DNA from: an uncultured bacterium
GTDB taxonomy: Bacteria > Cyanobacteriota > Vampirovibrionia > Gastranaerophilales > Gastranaerophilaceae
DNA length: 56,846 nt
Assembly: GCA_902777385.1 (NCBI GenBank)
Contig: CACYTP010000016.1
Location: 413-57,258 of the forward strand
Reading direction: 5' to 3'
The notes under the pieces: model-generated
What the model was told of the DNA's origin: nothing
What the model saw: the letters and a program-made list of their open reading frames with translations, nothing else
Databases searched by the model: none
Shown: positions 16,840 through 25,558 of the stretch, piece after piece
Position numbering within the stretch: position 1 is the stretch's first letter
Layout of the letters: every line of letters begins with the position of its first letter
Made by a program: the position numbers and the translations under genes

Positions 16840-18081
16840 ATGAAGTTTAATGATATAGTTGAGAAGTATAATTCTGCAAGTTTGGTTTTGAGAATTTTGG
16901 CAGGTATGGTTTTAGGTATAATATTTGCAGTTACTTTGCCGTCTTCAAGATGGATTTCAGGGTTTGGAGAATTGTTTGTCGGTTCTCTGAAAGCGATAGC
17001 TCCTGTTCTTGTTTTTGTACTTGTTACAAGTGCCTTTTTACAAGGTAATAGCAAGTTTGACAAACGTTTTGGAATGGTGATTTTTTTCTATATCTTATCA
17101 ACTTTGATTTCTGCAATCAGTGCTGTAATATTTAGTTTTTTATTCCCTCAGACAATGAGTTTTACAAATGTAAGTATAGAGGGCTCAGCACCTGAAGGTA
17201 TTGCATGTGTTATGAAAAATCTTTTTACAAATATGATTATTAATCCAATTGAATCTATAAGAAGTGCAAACTATATAGGAGTACTCTTTTGGGCTGTGAT
17301 ATTTGGTCTTGCCTTAAAACAAATTGCGACAGACAGTACAAAAAATATATTTACTGATGTTTCAAATGCTGTATCAATTGCTGTGAAATGGGTGATAAAT
17401 TTGGCTCCGTTCGGTATTATGGGACTCGTTTATCATTCGGTATCTCACAAAGGGTTAGAAATTTTTTCAACCTATGGTGAATTAATACTAATTCTTGTAG
17501 GATGTATGTTTTTTGTGTGGTTTATTGCACATCCGATTATTGTGGGTGCTGCAATTAAGGCTAATCCATACCCTCTTATATTCAAATGTATCAAAGAAAG
17601 TGGTTTAACAGCCTTTTTTACAAGAAGTTCTGCTGCTAATATCCCTATTAATATGAATTTATGCGAAAAACTCGGACTGGATAAGGATATGTATTCTGTT
17701 TCAATCCCTCTTGGGGCTACGATAAATATGAATGGAGCTGCTATTACTATTACTGTTATGACTTTGGCGGCTGCACACACATTGGGAATTAGTGTTGACT
17801 TTTTGACGGCGTTGATTCTCTGTGTTCTTGCAACATTAGGTGCTTGTGGTGCTTCCGGAGTTGCCGGAGGATCTTTACTGTTAATTCCTATGGCGTGTTC
17901 ACTTTTTGGAATATCAAATGATATTGCAATGCAGGTAGTCAGTGTTGGGTTTATTATAGGTATAATTCAGGACTCTATGGAAACTGCATTAAATTCATCA
18001 AGCGATGTTATTTTTGCTGCAACTGCTGAATATTATCAGTGGCGTAAAGAGGGTAAATCTTTACCGAAGCTTAGTGAATAA
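16840..18081 (+). CDS. sstT: Serine/threonine:Na+ symporter SstT
   Basis: A 413-residue DAACS-family (glutamate transporter fold) membrane protein. Sequence blocks characteristic of SstT include SLKAIAPVLVFVLV (re-entrant region, about 50), FTRSSAANIPINMNLC (about 262), SIPLGATINMNGAAITITV (about 287-305) and the C-terminal QDSMETALNSSSDVIF. It should import serine and threonine with sodium, suiting an amino-acid-scavenging fermenter. GGGGAG provides the ribosome binding site. The gene is monocistronic and runs directly into the hairpin repeat at its 3' end. Confidence 0.93.
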   Translation: MKFNDIVEKYNSASLVLRILAGMVLGIIFAVTLPSSRWISGFGELFVGSLKAIAPVLVFVLVTSAFLQGNSKFDKRFGMVIFFYILSTLISAISAVIFSFLFPQTMSFTNVSIEGSAPEGIACVMKNLFTNMIINPIESIRSANYIGVLFWAVIFGLALKQIATDSTKNIFTDVSNAVSIAVKWVINLAPFGIMGLVYHSVSHKGLEIFSTYGELILILVGCMFFVWFIAHPIIVGAAIKANPYPLIFKCIKESGLTAFFTRSSAANIPINMNLCEKLGLDKDMYSVSIPLGATINMNGAAITITVMTLAAAHTLGISVDFLTALILCVLATLGACGASGVAGGSLLLIPMACSLFGISNDIAMQVVSVGFIIGIIQDSMETALNSSSDVIFAATAEYYQWRKEGKSLPKLSE

Positions 18082-18085
18082 ATGT

Positions 18086-18655
18086 TACATTCGCAACCTG
18101 TTCGTCTTTGTCTTCACAAAGCCGACACTGTTGCTCACACCGGCTTACGCAGTTTTCCGCCTGTGCAATCAAAGATTGCTACGCTCATTACGCATTGCTT
18201 CATTCGCAACGGCGGTATCGTAGTGGTAGTGTTGCCCTGCTTGTCTTGCATTGGCAAGCCAATACCGGCAACACCGGCTTACGCAGCTCCTGTGGGTTTC
18301 GGCACTTCGTGCCTGCAATCCTACGTCGCTATTATTGTGTTCGCAACCTGTTCGTCTTTGTCTTCACAAAGCCGATACTGTTGCTCACACCGGCTTACGC
18401 AGTTTTCCGCCTGTGCAATCAAAGATTGCTACGCTCATTACGCATTGCTTCATTCGCAACGGCGGTATCGTAGTGTTGCGTCCTCAGTTTGCCGGCTCAC
18501 CGCCGCCAAATTCGGACTTAACACCGGCTTACGCAGCTCCTGTGGGTTTCGGCACTTCGTGCCTGCAATCCTACGTCGCAATTATTGTGTTCGCAACCTG
18601 TTCGTCTTTGTCTTCACAAAGCCGATACTGTTGCTCACACCGGCTTACGCAGTTT
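18086..18655. repeat. Mosaic of GC-rich hairpin modules (A-B-C-A-B'-C-A)
   Basis: A gene-free stretch built from three modules. A starts TTCGCAACCTGTTCG; B starts TTTTCCGCCTGTGCAATC; C starts CTCCTGTGGGTTTCGG. A and B each end in CACCGGCTTACGCAG; C reads straight into A. Each module is a chain of short perfect hairpins, for example GCAATC-AAA-GATTGC, GGCAC-TTC-GTGCC, CTTGC-ATTG-GCAAG and CTTTG...CAAAG. It is clearly more GC-rich than its neighbours. Related copies are at 1-101 and 40000-40290. Its last TTACGC supplies the stop codon of the ferredoxin gene on the minus strand. Overlapping open frames across the region are by-products of the repeat. Confidence 0.88.
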
Positions 18656-18890
18656 TTACAGAGTTTAAAATTTCCAAAACTTTTTCTTCGGTTACATTAT
18701 GATATTCTGTACCGTTAACAATGATATTAGGACCTGTTGCACATTTCCCTGCACAGCGATCTCCTGCTAAATCTATTTCGGCTTCCAAACCGTTATCTTT
18801 TATGTAGTTCTCTATCAGTTCAAGGTTCTGTGCATTCCCTCTCGCAAAACATGAACTTCCCATACATACAGTTATATTCAATTTGGCCAT
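18645..18890 (-). CDS. Thioredoxin-like [2Fe-2S] ferredoxin
   Basis: An 81-residue single-domain protein of the NuoE C-terminal/thioredoxin-like ferredoxin family. The four cluster cysteines are in CMGSSC (9-14) and CAGKC (46-50). Such small proteins pass electrons to or from hydrogenases and NADH-linked modules. GAGG lies 7 nt before the ATG. The stop codon TAA lies inside the hairpin repeat, so the last residues (TA) come from or border the repeat. A paralogue sits in the sensory-hydrogenase operon at 33135. It has no operon partner here; the redox partner is unknown. Confidence 0.88.
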   Translation of the reverse strand: MAKLNITVCMGSSCFARGNAQNLELIENYIKDNGLEAEIDLAGDRCAGKCATGPNIIVNGTEYHNVTEEKVLEILNSVKTA

Positions 18891-18973
18891 AAATTCCTCT
18901 TTTTGTGTTTAAATGTATACTTATGTTAATCATTTTACAATAATAAAAATTTTAAGGCAAGTAAAATGTCTAC

Positions 18974-19002
18974 TCGACTTATGTTAGTTTTTGTGCTAAT
19001 AT
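18974..19002 (+). promoter_or_regulatory. Extended -10 promoter of the lpt operon; probable leaderless start
   Basis: TCGACT (18974-18979), a 17-bp spacer, TG-C-TAATAT (the -10 box is 18997-19002), then 7 nt to ATG 19010. There is no Shine-Dalgarno. Confidence 0.5.
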
Positions 19003-19009
19003 TCTTGAT

Positions 19010-19603
19010 ATGAAGTGGAAAAATTTGAGTAAAAAAAGAAAGACCTATTTCGTTGCCGGAATTACTTTTGTAGCTGTTATGTTGTGGTCATTTATTACAG
19101 CAGGTATTATTACAAAGAATTTTAACCGAAGTCAGGTTACAGGTCAGCAGGACAGACAAGAGGCTCAAATTGAGGGTATCATTTTAACTGAAACTAAAGA
19201 TGATCATAAATACTGGGAAATTTACGGCGAAACAGGTTCTTATACAAGTGATAACAGTATTGCTATGCTGGATAACTGTATAGGTAATTTTTATGACGAT
19301 AAAAATGAAGTTTCTATGAGTTTTGAGTCAACAAAAGGTACATATAATGCTGACAAAAAACAGATTATACTATATAATAGCACTCATATAATAATAAAAG
19401 ACGGTACATCATTAGAGGCTGACAGAGTTGTTTGGTCAGGAAATGACAACCCTATAACTGCCAAAGGTAATGTACGGATTACAAGAAATAAAGAATTTTT
19501 GGCAACAGCAGAAAAGGTTGAAATTAGTCCTGATTATACAGATTTCAAAATTATAGGAAAAGCTGTTTCAAAAATTTATGACAATAAAAACAAGGAGAAG
19601 TAA
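19010..19603 (+). CDS. lptC: LptC-like LPS-export protein
   Basis: A 197-residue bitopic protein with a basic N-terminus, one membrane segment (YFVAGITFVAVMLWSFITAG, about 13-32) and a beta-rich periplasmic LptC/OstA-type domain (EGIILTETKDDHKYWEIYGE onward). LptC bridges the inner-membrane LptBFG transporter to LptA. The start is fixed by the -10 box 7 nt upstream. The stop overlaps the lptA start by one base (TAATG), supporting one operon lptC-lptA-TPR-dprA. Sequence identity to model LptC is not obvious, so the call rests on domain layout and the neighbour. Confidence 0.82.
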   Translation: MKWKNLSKKRKTYFVAGITFVAVMLWSFITAGIITKNFNRSQVTGQQDRQEAQIEGIILTETKDDHKYWEIYGETGSYTSDNSIAMLDNCIGNFYDDKNEVSMSFESTKGTYNADKKQIILYNSTHIIIKDGTSLEADRVVWSGNDNPITAKGNVRITRNKEFLATAEKVEISPDYTDFKIIGKAVSKIYDNKNKEK

Positions 19604-20589
19604 TGAAAAAAATCATATTAGCACTCACAATTGCAATATTTTCATTGGGCTTGATTGTTCAGGCTTCTGACTTGGTTATCGAATCAAAAACTCAATCTTT
19701 TTCAGAAGGTGATAATAAAATTAAGTTCAACGGTGATGTAAAAGTTTCTGTTGATGATTTGAAGGTTGTTGGAGATTCGGCTGATGTTAATATGGACGAT
19801 AATCAAAAGCTTGATACAGCAACATTTTATGATAAACCTTATGCTTATGAGATAAAGAAAAATAAAAAACGTGAGGTTAAGGCAAATATTCTTAAAGTAT
19901 CATTGATTACTAAAATTGTTAGAGCTGAAGGCGATACTCAGTCTGTAGTTTTTGATGGTAAAGTTCCTATAGTTGTTATAAATGCTGATGTTCAAGAATA
20001 TAATACCAACACAAATGTTATGACTGCTACCGGTAACGTTACTATGAAATATAAGGATATTGATACTATTTCTGATAAAGCAATTATCAAAATGGATAAG
20101 AGTGGTGACTTGCAGACTCTTGAGTTAATCGGTAACGGTCAGGTAAAGCAAAAGGGTAATGATTCTTATGCAGACAGATTTTTCTATAACTCTGCTACAA
20201 AAATTATTACTGCAACCGGAAATACTACTTCAAATATGGTAGATAATGACGGTAAAAAACTTACTCTGAAGTCTAATATGCAGGAATTTTTACAGGATAA
20301 AAATACTTTCTCGGCAAGCGGTAACGTAAGAGTTTGGTATGATGATTATTATGCAATAGGGCCGAAAATCAATGTATATCCGAATAAAGAAGGTAAACCT
20401 AACGATATTTACTTTGTTGGCCGCTCAAGTATTACTCAGGGTGTCAGAACAATTTATGCTGACAAGATTAAAATGAAAATGAAACCAAAAGATTTTGAAG
20501 CTGAAGGTAATACAAGAACGGTTATTAAAAATATCGGTTCCGATAATGGCGAGAGTACAGGCAACTCAGGCATGACATTAGGATTGTAA
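19603..20589 (+). CDS. lptA: LptA/OstA-family periplasmic protein, long form
   Basis: A 328-residue secreted protein (signal peptide MKKIILALTIAIFSLGLIVQA). It consists of repeated OstA/LptA-type beta-jellyroll strands, with recurring patterns such as KIKFNGDVKVSVDDLKVVGD, VMTATGNVTMKYKDIDTIS, IITATGNTTSN and TFSASGNVRVWYDDYYAIG. The family forms the periplasmic bridge that carries lipopolysaccharide or related lipids to the outer membrane. It is nearly twice the usual LptA length, suggesting two fused jellyroll units. It is translationally coupled to lptC. This supports a diderm envelope. Confidence 0.85.
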   Translation: MKKIILALTIAIFSLGLIVQASDLVIESKTQSFSEGDNKIKFNGDVKVSVDDLKVVGDSADVNMDDNQKLDTATFYDKPYAYEIKKNKKREVKANILKVSLITKIVRAEGDTQSVVFDGKVPIVVINADVQEYNTNTNVMTATGNVTMKYKDIDTISDKAIIKMDKSGDLQTLELIGNGQVKQKGNDSYADRFFYNSATKIITATGNTTSNMVDNDGKKLTLKSNMQEFLQDKNTFSASGNVRVWYDDYYAIGPKINVYPNKEGKPNDIYFVGRSSITQGVRTIYADKIKMKMKPKDFEAEGNTRTVIKNIGSDNGESTGNSGMTLGL

Positions 20590-20616
20590 AGTTACATTAC
20601 TATATAGCAGGAATGA

Positions 20617-21396
20617 ATGATGAATACCAAAGTTGAAGAAGCATTGAATTATTATAAAAGCGGAGAATACGAAAAAGCTATTGATGCTTTCAGTACCGTT
20701 GTTGAAACTGAAGAACCGAATGCCGAAATTTATAACAATATCGGGCAGTGTTATGCAAGTCTTGCAAATGACAGTAAAGCCGAAGAATATTTCGTAAAAG
20801 CTATTGAATTAAATTCCCAACTGGCTCATGCTTATATTAATCTTGCAGATATTTATTACAGAAATAAAGATTTTGGTAAGGGTATCGGTCTTTTGACAAA
20901 CGGTGTAAATACAATGCCTGATAATATGGTTATGGCTCATTTCCTTGCCAGATTTTATATGGAAGATTGCAGACTGGATTTGGCTATTGATGAGTTGGAA
21001 AAAGTATTGGAAAATCAGCCTGAAAACTATGACGCTTATTATGATCTTGGTAAAGTCCATTATGAACTGGGTAATTATGACTGTGCTATAGAAAATTTCG
21101 AAAATATTTTGGAATTTAAAGAAGATAACCCTTATATCTATTTTAATTTGGCTCAGGCGTATGAGATGAATAATGAAATTGATAAAGCAATTTCCAATTA
21201 CTTAAAAACAATTGCTCATGATTCAGGATTTAAGCAGGCTTATAAAAAAGTAGCGATTTTGTTTCTGGCAAGAGGGGACTATGATGATGCGGTTGAATAT
21301 CTGGAAGAGTATCTGGATATGGAATTACCGGAAGAAGAAGTTAATAATGTCAGAATTTTGATTGAAAGAATTAAGAAGAAAAAAGTAAATGGATAA
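20617..21396 (+). CDS. TPR-repeat protein
   Basis: A protein of about 259 residues with at least six consecutive TPR units from residue 3 (VEEALNYYKSGEYEKAIDAF) to about 245, and no signal peptide or membrane segment. Two ATG codons in a row (20617 and 20620) follow AGGA; either may be used. Its 3' end overlaps dprA by 8 bp, so the two are translationally coupled. It is likely a scaffold, and the target is unknown. Confidence 0.85.
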   Translation: MMNTKVEEALNYYKSGEYEKAIDAFSTVVETEEPNAEIYNNIGQCYASLANDSKAEEYFVKAIELNSQLAHAYINLADIYYRNKDFGKGIGLLTNGVNTMPDNMVMAHFLARFYMEDCRLDLAIDELEKVLENQPENYDAYYDLGKVHYELGNYDCAIENFENILEFKEDNPYIYFNLAQAYEMNNEIDKAISNYLKTIAHDSGFKQAYKKVAILFLARGDYDDAVEYLEEYLDMELPEEEVNNVRILIERIKKKKVNG

Positions 21397-22471
21397 ATAC
21401 TGGATAGCGTTTTCTGCAATAGAACAGGTTGACAGTCCTTTTGTACAGAGACTGTATAATTATTTTGGAGATATTGAGCGTGCATATAACGCTACTTCAA
21501 AAGAACTTTCTGAGATAGAAGGTTTGAGTATAAAAAAGGCGGAAAATTTTATAAAACATCGTGACAAAATTAATCCTGATAAAGCTTTGGAAGAAGTTTT
21601 AAGCAGAGAAATAAAATTTTATACATTCGATAATCCGTCATATCCAAAACTCCTGCGGGAAATTTCAAATCCCCCTATAGTGCTTTATTATAAAGGTGAT
21701 ATTAAAAGTTGTAATTTAGACAAAACAATTGCTGTTGTTGGCTCAAGAAAAGCAAGCTACAATGCAAAAGATTCAGTTGAAAAAGTGTTATCAGGTTTGA
21801 CCGGAACTGATTTATGTATCGTTTCAGGTTTGGCTTCAGGTATTGATACTACTGCTCACAGATGTGCCTTAAAATACGGACTAAAAACTATCGGGGTAAT
21901 TGCAAGCGGATTTGATTATACATATCCTGCTGCAAATAAAGATTTATACCGTGAAATTGAAGAAGGCGGCGGAGTTGTTATGACAGAGTATTATCCGACT
22001 TTTGAACCTTTGAAATTCAGATTTCCGGAAAGAAACAGAATAGTATCGGGAATTTCTTACGGAACACTGGTTGCAGAGGCATCACTTCACAGCGGTGCAT
22101 TAATTACGGCTAACCTTACTCTTGAGCAGGGCAGAGAATTGATGTGTATCCCGGGTATTATTACTAATCCAAATACCGAAGGAATTTACAAACTTCTCAA
22201 AAACGGAGCAACGCTTGTAACTTGTGCTGCTGATATTTTAGAAGCTTTAAATTGGGAGATTAAGCCTATAGAGCAGCTAAAAATGGATTTATCAGATTTA
22301 AGTTGTGATGAACTAAAAATTGTTAAAGCTGTAGAGATAGAAGAAAAAGGATTTGATGAAATTTCTGCTCAGACAGGAATAAATACAAATGACCTTCTAA
22401 TTCTTTTAACAACATTAGAGTTAAAAGGGGTTATCAAGCAAACAGCAGGTGACAGGTATAAGAAGGTTTAA
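21389..22471 (+). CDS. dprA: DNA-processing protein DprA
   Basis: A 360-residue DprA/Smf protein that binds incoming single-stranded DNA and loads RecA during natural transformation. An N-terminal HhH/SAM-like region (to about 100) precedes the Rossmann fold with TIAVVGSRKASYNA (about 113), CIVSGLASGIDTTAH (about 143), FPERNRIVSG and GALITANLTLEQGREL. A C-terminal winged-helix-like DML1 domain follows (about 305-360). Natural competence in the organism is inferred only from this gene and the pilin-like genes. The start overlaps the TPR stop. Confidence 0.96.
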   Translation: MDKYWIAFSAIEQVDSPFVQRLYNYFGDIERAYNATSKELSEIEGLSIKKAENFIKHRDKINPDKALEEVLSREIKFYTFDNPSYPKLLREISNPPIVLYYKGDIKSCNLDKTIAVVGSRKASYNAKDSVEKVLSGLTGTDLCIVSGLASGIDTTAHRCALKYGLKTIGVIASGFDYTYPAANKDLYREIEEGGGVVMTEYYPTFEPLKFRFPERNRIVSGISYGTLVAEASLHSGALITANLTLEQGRELMCIPGIITNPNTEGIYKLLKNGATLVTCAADILEALNWEIKPIEQLKMDLSDLSCDELKIVKAVEIEEKGFDEISAQTGINTNDLLILLTTLELKGVIKQTAGDRYKKV

Positions 22472-22505
22472 CATAACATAATAATGTAAGGAGAATACAC
22501 TGTAA

Positions 22506-23138
22506 ATGAATAAAATAAAAATTGTTTTATGTATCGTGACGGTTACAATTTTAGGAGTATTATTACCCGTATATTCCAATCCTGAGATAGTTAAGGAAGA
22601 ACATGGAAATATAACAGTAATAAATGTAGCTAAAGATCCGATAAAACTTGCAGAAGATTTTGATGAATTGCCTGTTGAAGAAAAATTAAAGTTATTAAAA
22701 AATCCTGATACTATGCTTCCTGTCTATTTAATTTCTATTGCTGATCTATATTATAATGCAGGCAAACAAGACTACGGATTATATTTATATTTATTGGGCA
22801 GTTTGCGTGCATTTCAGGATATTTCAATGTGTGAAGATTTCACTGCAAGAGCTCAAATGCAAATTTATCCGATGTTAGCTTCTGATACTGTAAAATATAT
22901 GTTTACATTAGATAATAAAAAATTAATGAAGATTGCGAAATCAGTTGTTGAATGGGATAAAGAACATCCTACAAGACCTGATCCGGTATGGGCTTGTTAT
23001 CATGGAATGTTTGCATTTGCAGGGAATGTAAAAACCAAACCCATGAGTGAGTATCCGAAAATACAAAAAAAGAACAGAAAAGAGTTTTTAAGTATGATTA
23101 AAGAAATGGATAAATATAAAAAAGAAACGGATGAATAA
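22506..23138 (+). CDS. Secreted hypothetical protein
   Basis: A 210-residue protein with a signal peptide (KIVLCIVTVTILGVLLPVYS, cleavage near residue 24) and a helical mature part that contains DPVWACYHGMFAFAG. I do not recognise the family. The AAGGAG ribosome binding site lies 34 bp after dprA, so it probably ends the lptC operon. The 130 bp downstream include a CGATAT/ATATCG hairpin before topA. Confidence 0.75.
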   Translation: MNKIKIVLCIVTVTILGVLLPVYSNPEIVKEEHGNITVINVAKDPIKLAEDFDELPVEEKLKLLKNPDTMLPVYLISIADLYYNAGKQDYGLYLYLLGSLRAFQDISMCEDFTARAQMQIYPMLASDTVKYMFTLDNKKLMKIAKSVVEWDKEHPTRPDPVWACYHGMFAFAGNVKTKPMSEYPKIQKKNRKEFLSMIKEMDKYKKETDE

Positions 23139-23268
23139 GCATAAAATAAAACAGCTTTTCATATCGGCATGTTAAAATATATATAAAATAATTGCTTGTC
23201 TATATTGCTTGTGGTAGGCTTAGTTATAGGTCGATATTAATATATCGGGATATGCAGAAGGAAAATAA

Positions 23269-25557
23269 ATGGCAAAAGAGAAAGCATTAGTTATAGTCGA
23301 GTCTCCGGCTAAATCAAAAACTATTAAAAAGATTTTAGGAAACGATTTTCAGATTGAAGCGAGTTTTGGACATATTAGAAATCTTCCGCTAAAGGATCCG
23401 AAAACCGATAATTTAGGGTTTGATGTCAATAATAATTTTGAACCGAAGTTTGAAATAATTGCCGGCAAACAAAAGGTTGTGACAAAATTGAATGAACTTG
23501 CCAAAAAGAGTGACAGAATCTATCTTGCATCCGACCCCGATCGTGAGGGAGAGGCTATTGCTTGGCATGTCAGACAAGTTCTTAAAGTGCCGGATGAAAA
23601 AATTTACCGTATTGTATTTAATGAGATTACGCCAAAAGCGGTTAAGCATTCTGTTGAAAATCCCAGAACAATTGATATGGACATGGTTAAGGCACAGCAG
23701 ACAAGACAGATACTTGATAAATTGGTAGGTTTCAAGCTTAGCCCTGTTTTATGGAAACAAATCGGGAACAGAAATTTGTCTGCCGGTCGTGTTCAGTCGG
23801 TTGCACTCAGAATGATTTGCGAAAGAGAAGATGAGATAGAAGCTTTTGTTCCGCAGGAATACTGGTCTATTCATACAATTTTAGACAAAGACGGAAAAGA
23901 ATTTGAAGCGGAATTATCGAAAATTAAAGGTAAATCTGTTGAAAAAACAATAAAAAATCAAGAAGAAGCACAGAAGATTGTTGATTTTCTTATAAATTAT
24001 CCTAATGAAATGGATGTAACAAAGGTTACCAAAAAGACTACAAAACGCAAACCTACAGCACCGTTTATAACATCAACCATGCAGCGAGCAGCCAGTTCAA
24101 AACTTGGTTTTGGTGTTCAAAAAACCATGCAGGTTGCACAAAAACTTTATGAAGGTATTGAAATTGACGGTAATCCTGTCGGTTTGATTACATATATGAG
24201 AACCGATAGTGTCCGTGTATCGGATGACGCACAGGCTATGGCTAAGGATTATATTCTGAATAATTACGGTGAAAAATATTATCCTGATAAACCTAATATC
24301 TACGCTAAGGGTAAACAAAATGTTCAGGATGCTCACGAGGCTATTCGTCCTTCTTATCCTGAAAGAACTCCTGATAGTTTGAAGAAATTTTTGGATAATG
24401 ACCAGTACAGATTATATAAACTTATTTGGGAAAAATTTATGTCATCCCAAATGTCAAATGCTGATGTTGCCAATAAAACCGTAGAAATTACTGCCGGTGA
24501 TTACACGCTTAAAGCAGGAACAAGTAAAGTTACATTTGACGGATTTTTAAAAGTTTATAATGATGCCGAGGAAGAAGAACAAGATAAAGAGGCAAAAATT
24601 CCTGATCTTAATGAAGGTGATAAAGTAAGATGTAAAAAAGTTGATCCCAAACAACATTTTACTCAGCCGCCGCCAAGATATAATGAAGCCTCTCTTGTCA
24701 AAGCTCTGGAAGAACAAGGTATAGGACGTCCGTCTACTTATGCGACAATTATTACAGTTATTCAGACAAGAAAATATGTTGAGAAGAAAAACAAAGTTCT
24801 GTTCCCAACGTTGCTTGGCAGAACCGTATCAAAACAGCTATGTTCCCAATTTGCAAAAATTATGGACTACAAATTTACTGCAAGTATGGAAAGCAAGTTA
24901 GATGAAATTGCTGATAAGAAAGCTGTATGGAACAAAGTTTTGGCTGATTTTTATACTCCGTTTATGGAAAATGTAAACAGTGTAATGCAAACAGCAGAAA
25001 AAGTTAAAATCGAAACAAAAATTAAGTGTCCGAATTGCGGCAAGCCAATGCTTGTTAGAACAAGCCGAAAGGGAACACAATTCTTAGGTTGTTCAGGGTA
25101 TCCGGAATGTCAGACAACAATGTCACTAAATGCTTTAAATGATGAACCGACAATGACAGGGGAAGAAGAAGTTTGTGAAGAAAAATGCCCTAAGTGCGGT
25201 TCTGATATGGTATTTAAGATAGGACCTTACGGCAAATATATGGAATGTACCGATCCTGATTGCGGACATCGTCAGCCTTATGTAAAATCTACGGGAGTAA
25301 CGTGTCCAAAATGCGGTAAGGGGCAGATTGTTGAAAGAAAATCCAAGCGAGGTACAATCTTTTACGGTTGTAATCAGTATCCTGAATGTGATTATGTAAT
25401 GTGGAATGAACCAAACGGCGAAAAATGCCCTGAATGTGGTGCATTACTTGGTAAAGTTGTAACCAAAAACGGTACTTCATTAAAATGTTCAAATGTGAAA
25501 TGCAGTTTCAAAAAAGAAATGCCGAAAACTGAATCCGAAATGGATGTTGAAAGTTAG
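23269..25557 (+). CDS. topA: DNA topoisomerase I
   Basis: A 762-residue type IA topoisomerase that relaxes negative supercoils. The toprim domain begins IVESPAKSKTIKKILG and contains DPDREGEAIAWH (about 87-98). The catalytic tyrosine is in YMRTDSVRVS (about 309). Three C-terminal zinc-ribbon modules follow, at CPNCGKPM...CSGYPEC, CPKCGSDM...CTDPDC and CPKCGKGQ...CNQYPEC, plus a fourth partial one (CPECGALL...CSNVKC). AGAAGGAAA provides the ribosome binding site. It ends 1 bp from the convergent solute-binding gene, with no terminator between them. Confidence 0.98.
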   Translation: MAKEKALVIVESPAKSKTIKKILGNDFQIEASFGHIRNLPLKDPKTDNLGFDVNNNFEPKFEIIAGKQKVVTKLNELAKKSDRIYLASDPDREGEAIAWHVRQVLKVPDEKIYRIVFNEITPKAVKHSVENPRTIDMDMVKAQQTRQILDKLVGFKLSPVLWKQIGNRNLSAGRVQSVALRMICEREDEIEAFVPQEYWSIHTILDKDGKEFEAELSKIKGKSVEKTIKNQEEAQKIVDFLINYPNEMDVTKVTKKTTKRKPTAPFITSTMQRAASSKLGFGVQKTMQVAQKLYEGIEIDGNPVGLITYMRTDSVRVSDDAQAMAKDYILNNYGEKYYPDKPNIYAKGKQNVQDAHEAIRPSYPERTPDSLKKFLDNDQYRLYKLIWEKFMSSQMSNADVANKTVEITAGDYTLKAGTSKVTFDGFLKVYNDAEEEEQDKEAKIPDLNEGDKVRCKKVDPKQHFTQPPPRYNEASLVKALEEQGIGRPSTYATIITVIQTRKYVEKKNKVLFPTLLGRTVSKQLCSQFAKIMDYKFTASMESKLDEIADKKAVWNKVLADFYTPFMENVNSVMQTAEKVKIETKIKCPNCGKPMLVRTSRKGTQFLGCSGYPECQTTMSLNALNDEPTMTGEEEVCEEKCPKCGSDMVFKIGPYGKYMECTDPDCGHRQPYVKSTGVTCPKCGKGQIVERKSKRGTIFYGCNQYPECDYVMWNEPNGEKCPECGALLGKVVTKNGTSLKCSNVKCSFKKEMPKTESEMDVES

Positions 25558-25558
25558 T

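Noticed and set aside
18086-18655. CRISPR array or integron attC sites
   Set aside because: Repeats are not regularly spaced with unique spacers, there are no cas or integrase genes, and the attC core consensus is not seen.
18082-18718. Several overlapping open frames of 70-206 codons in three frames
   Set aside because: They follow the hairpin repeats, carry the same peptide blocks in different frames and have no ribosome binding site; open frames here reflect GC-richer repeat composition.
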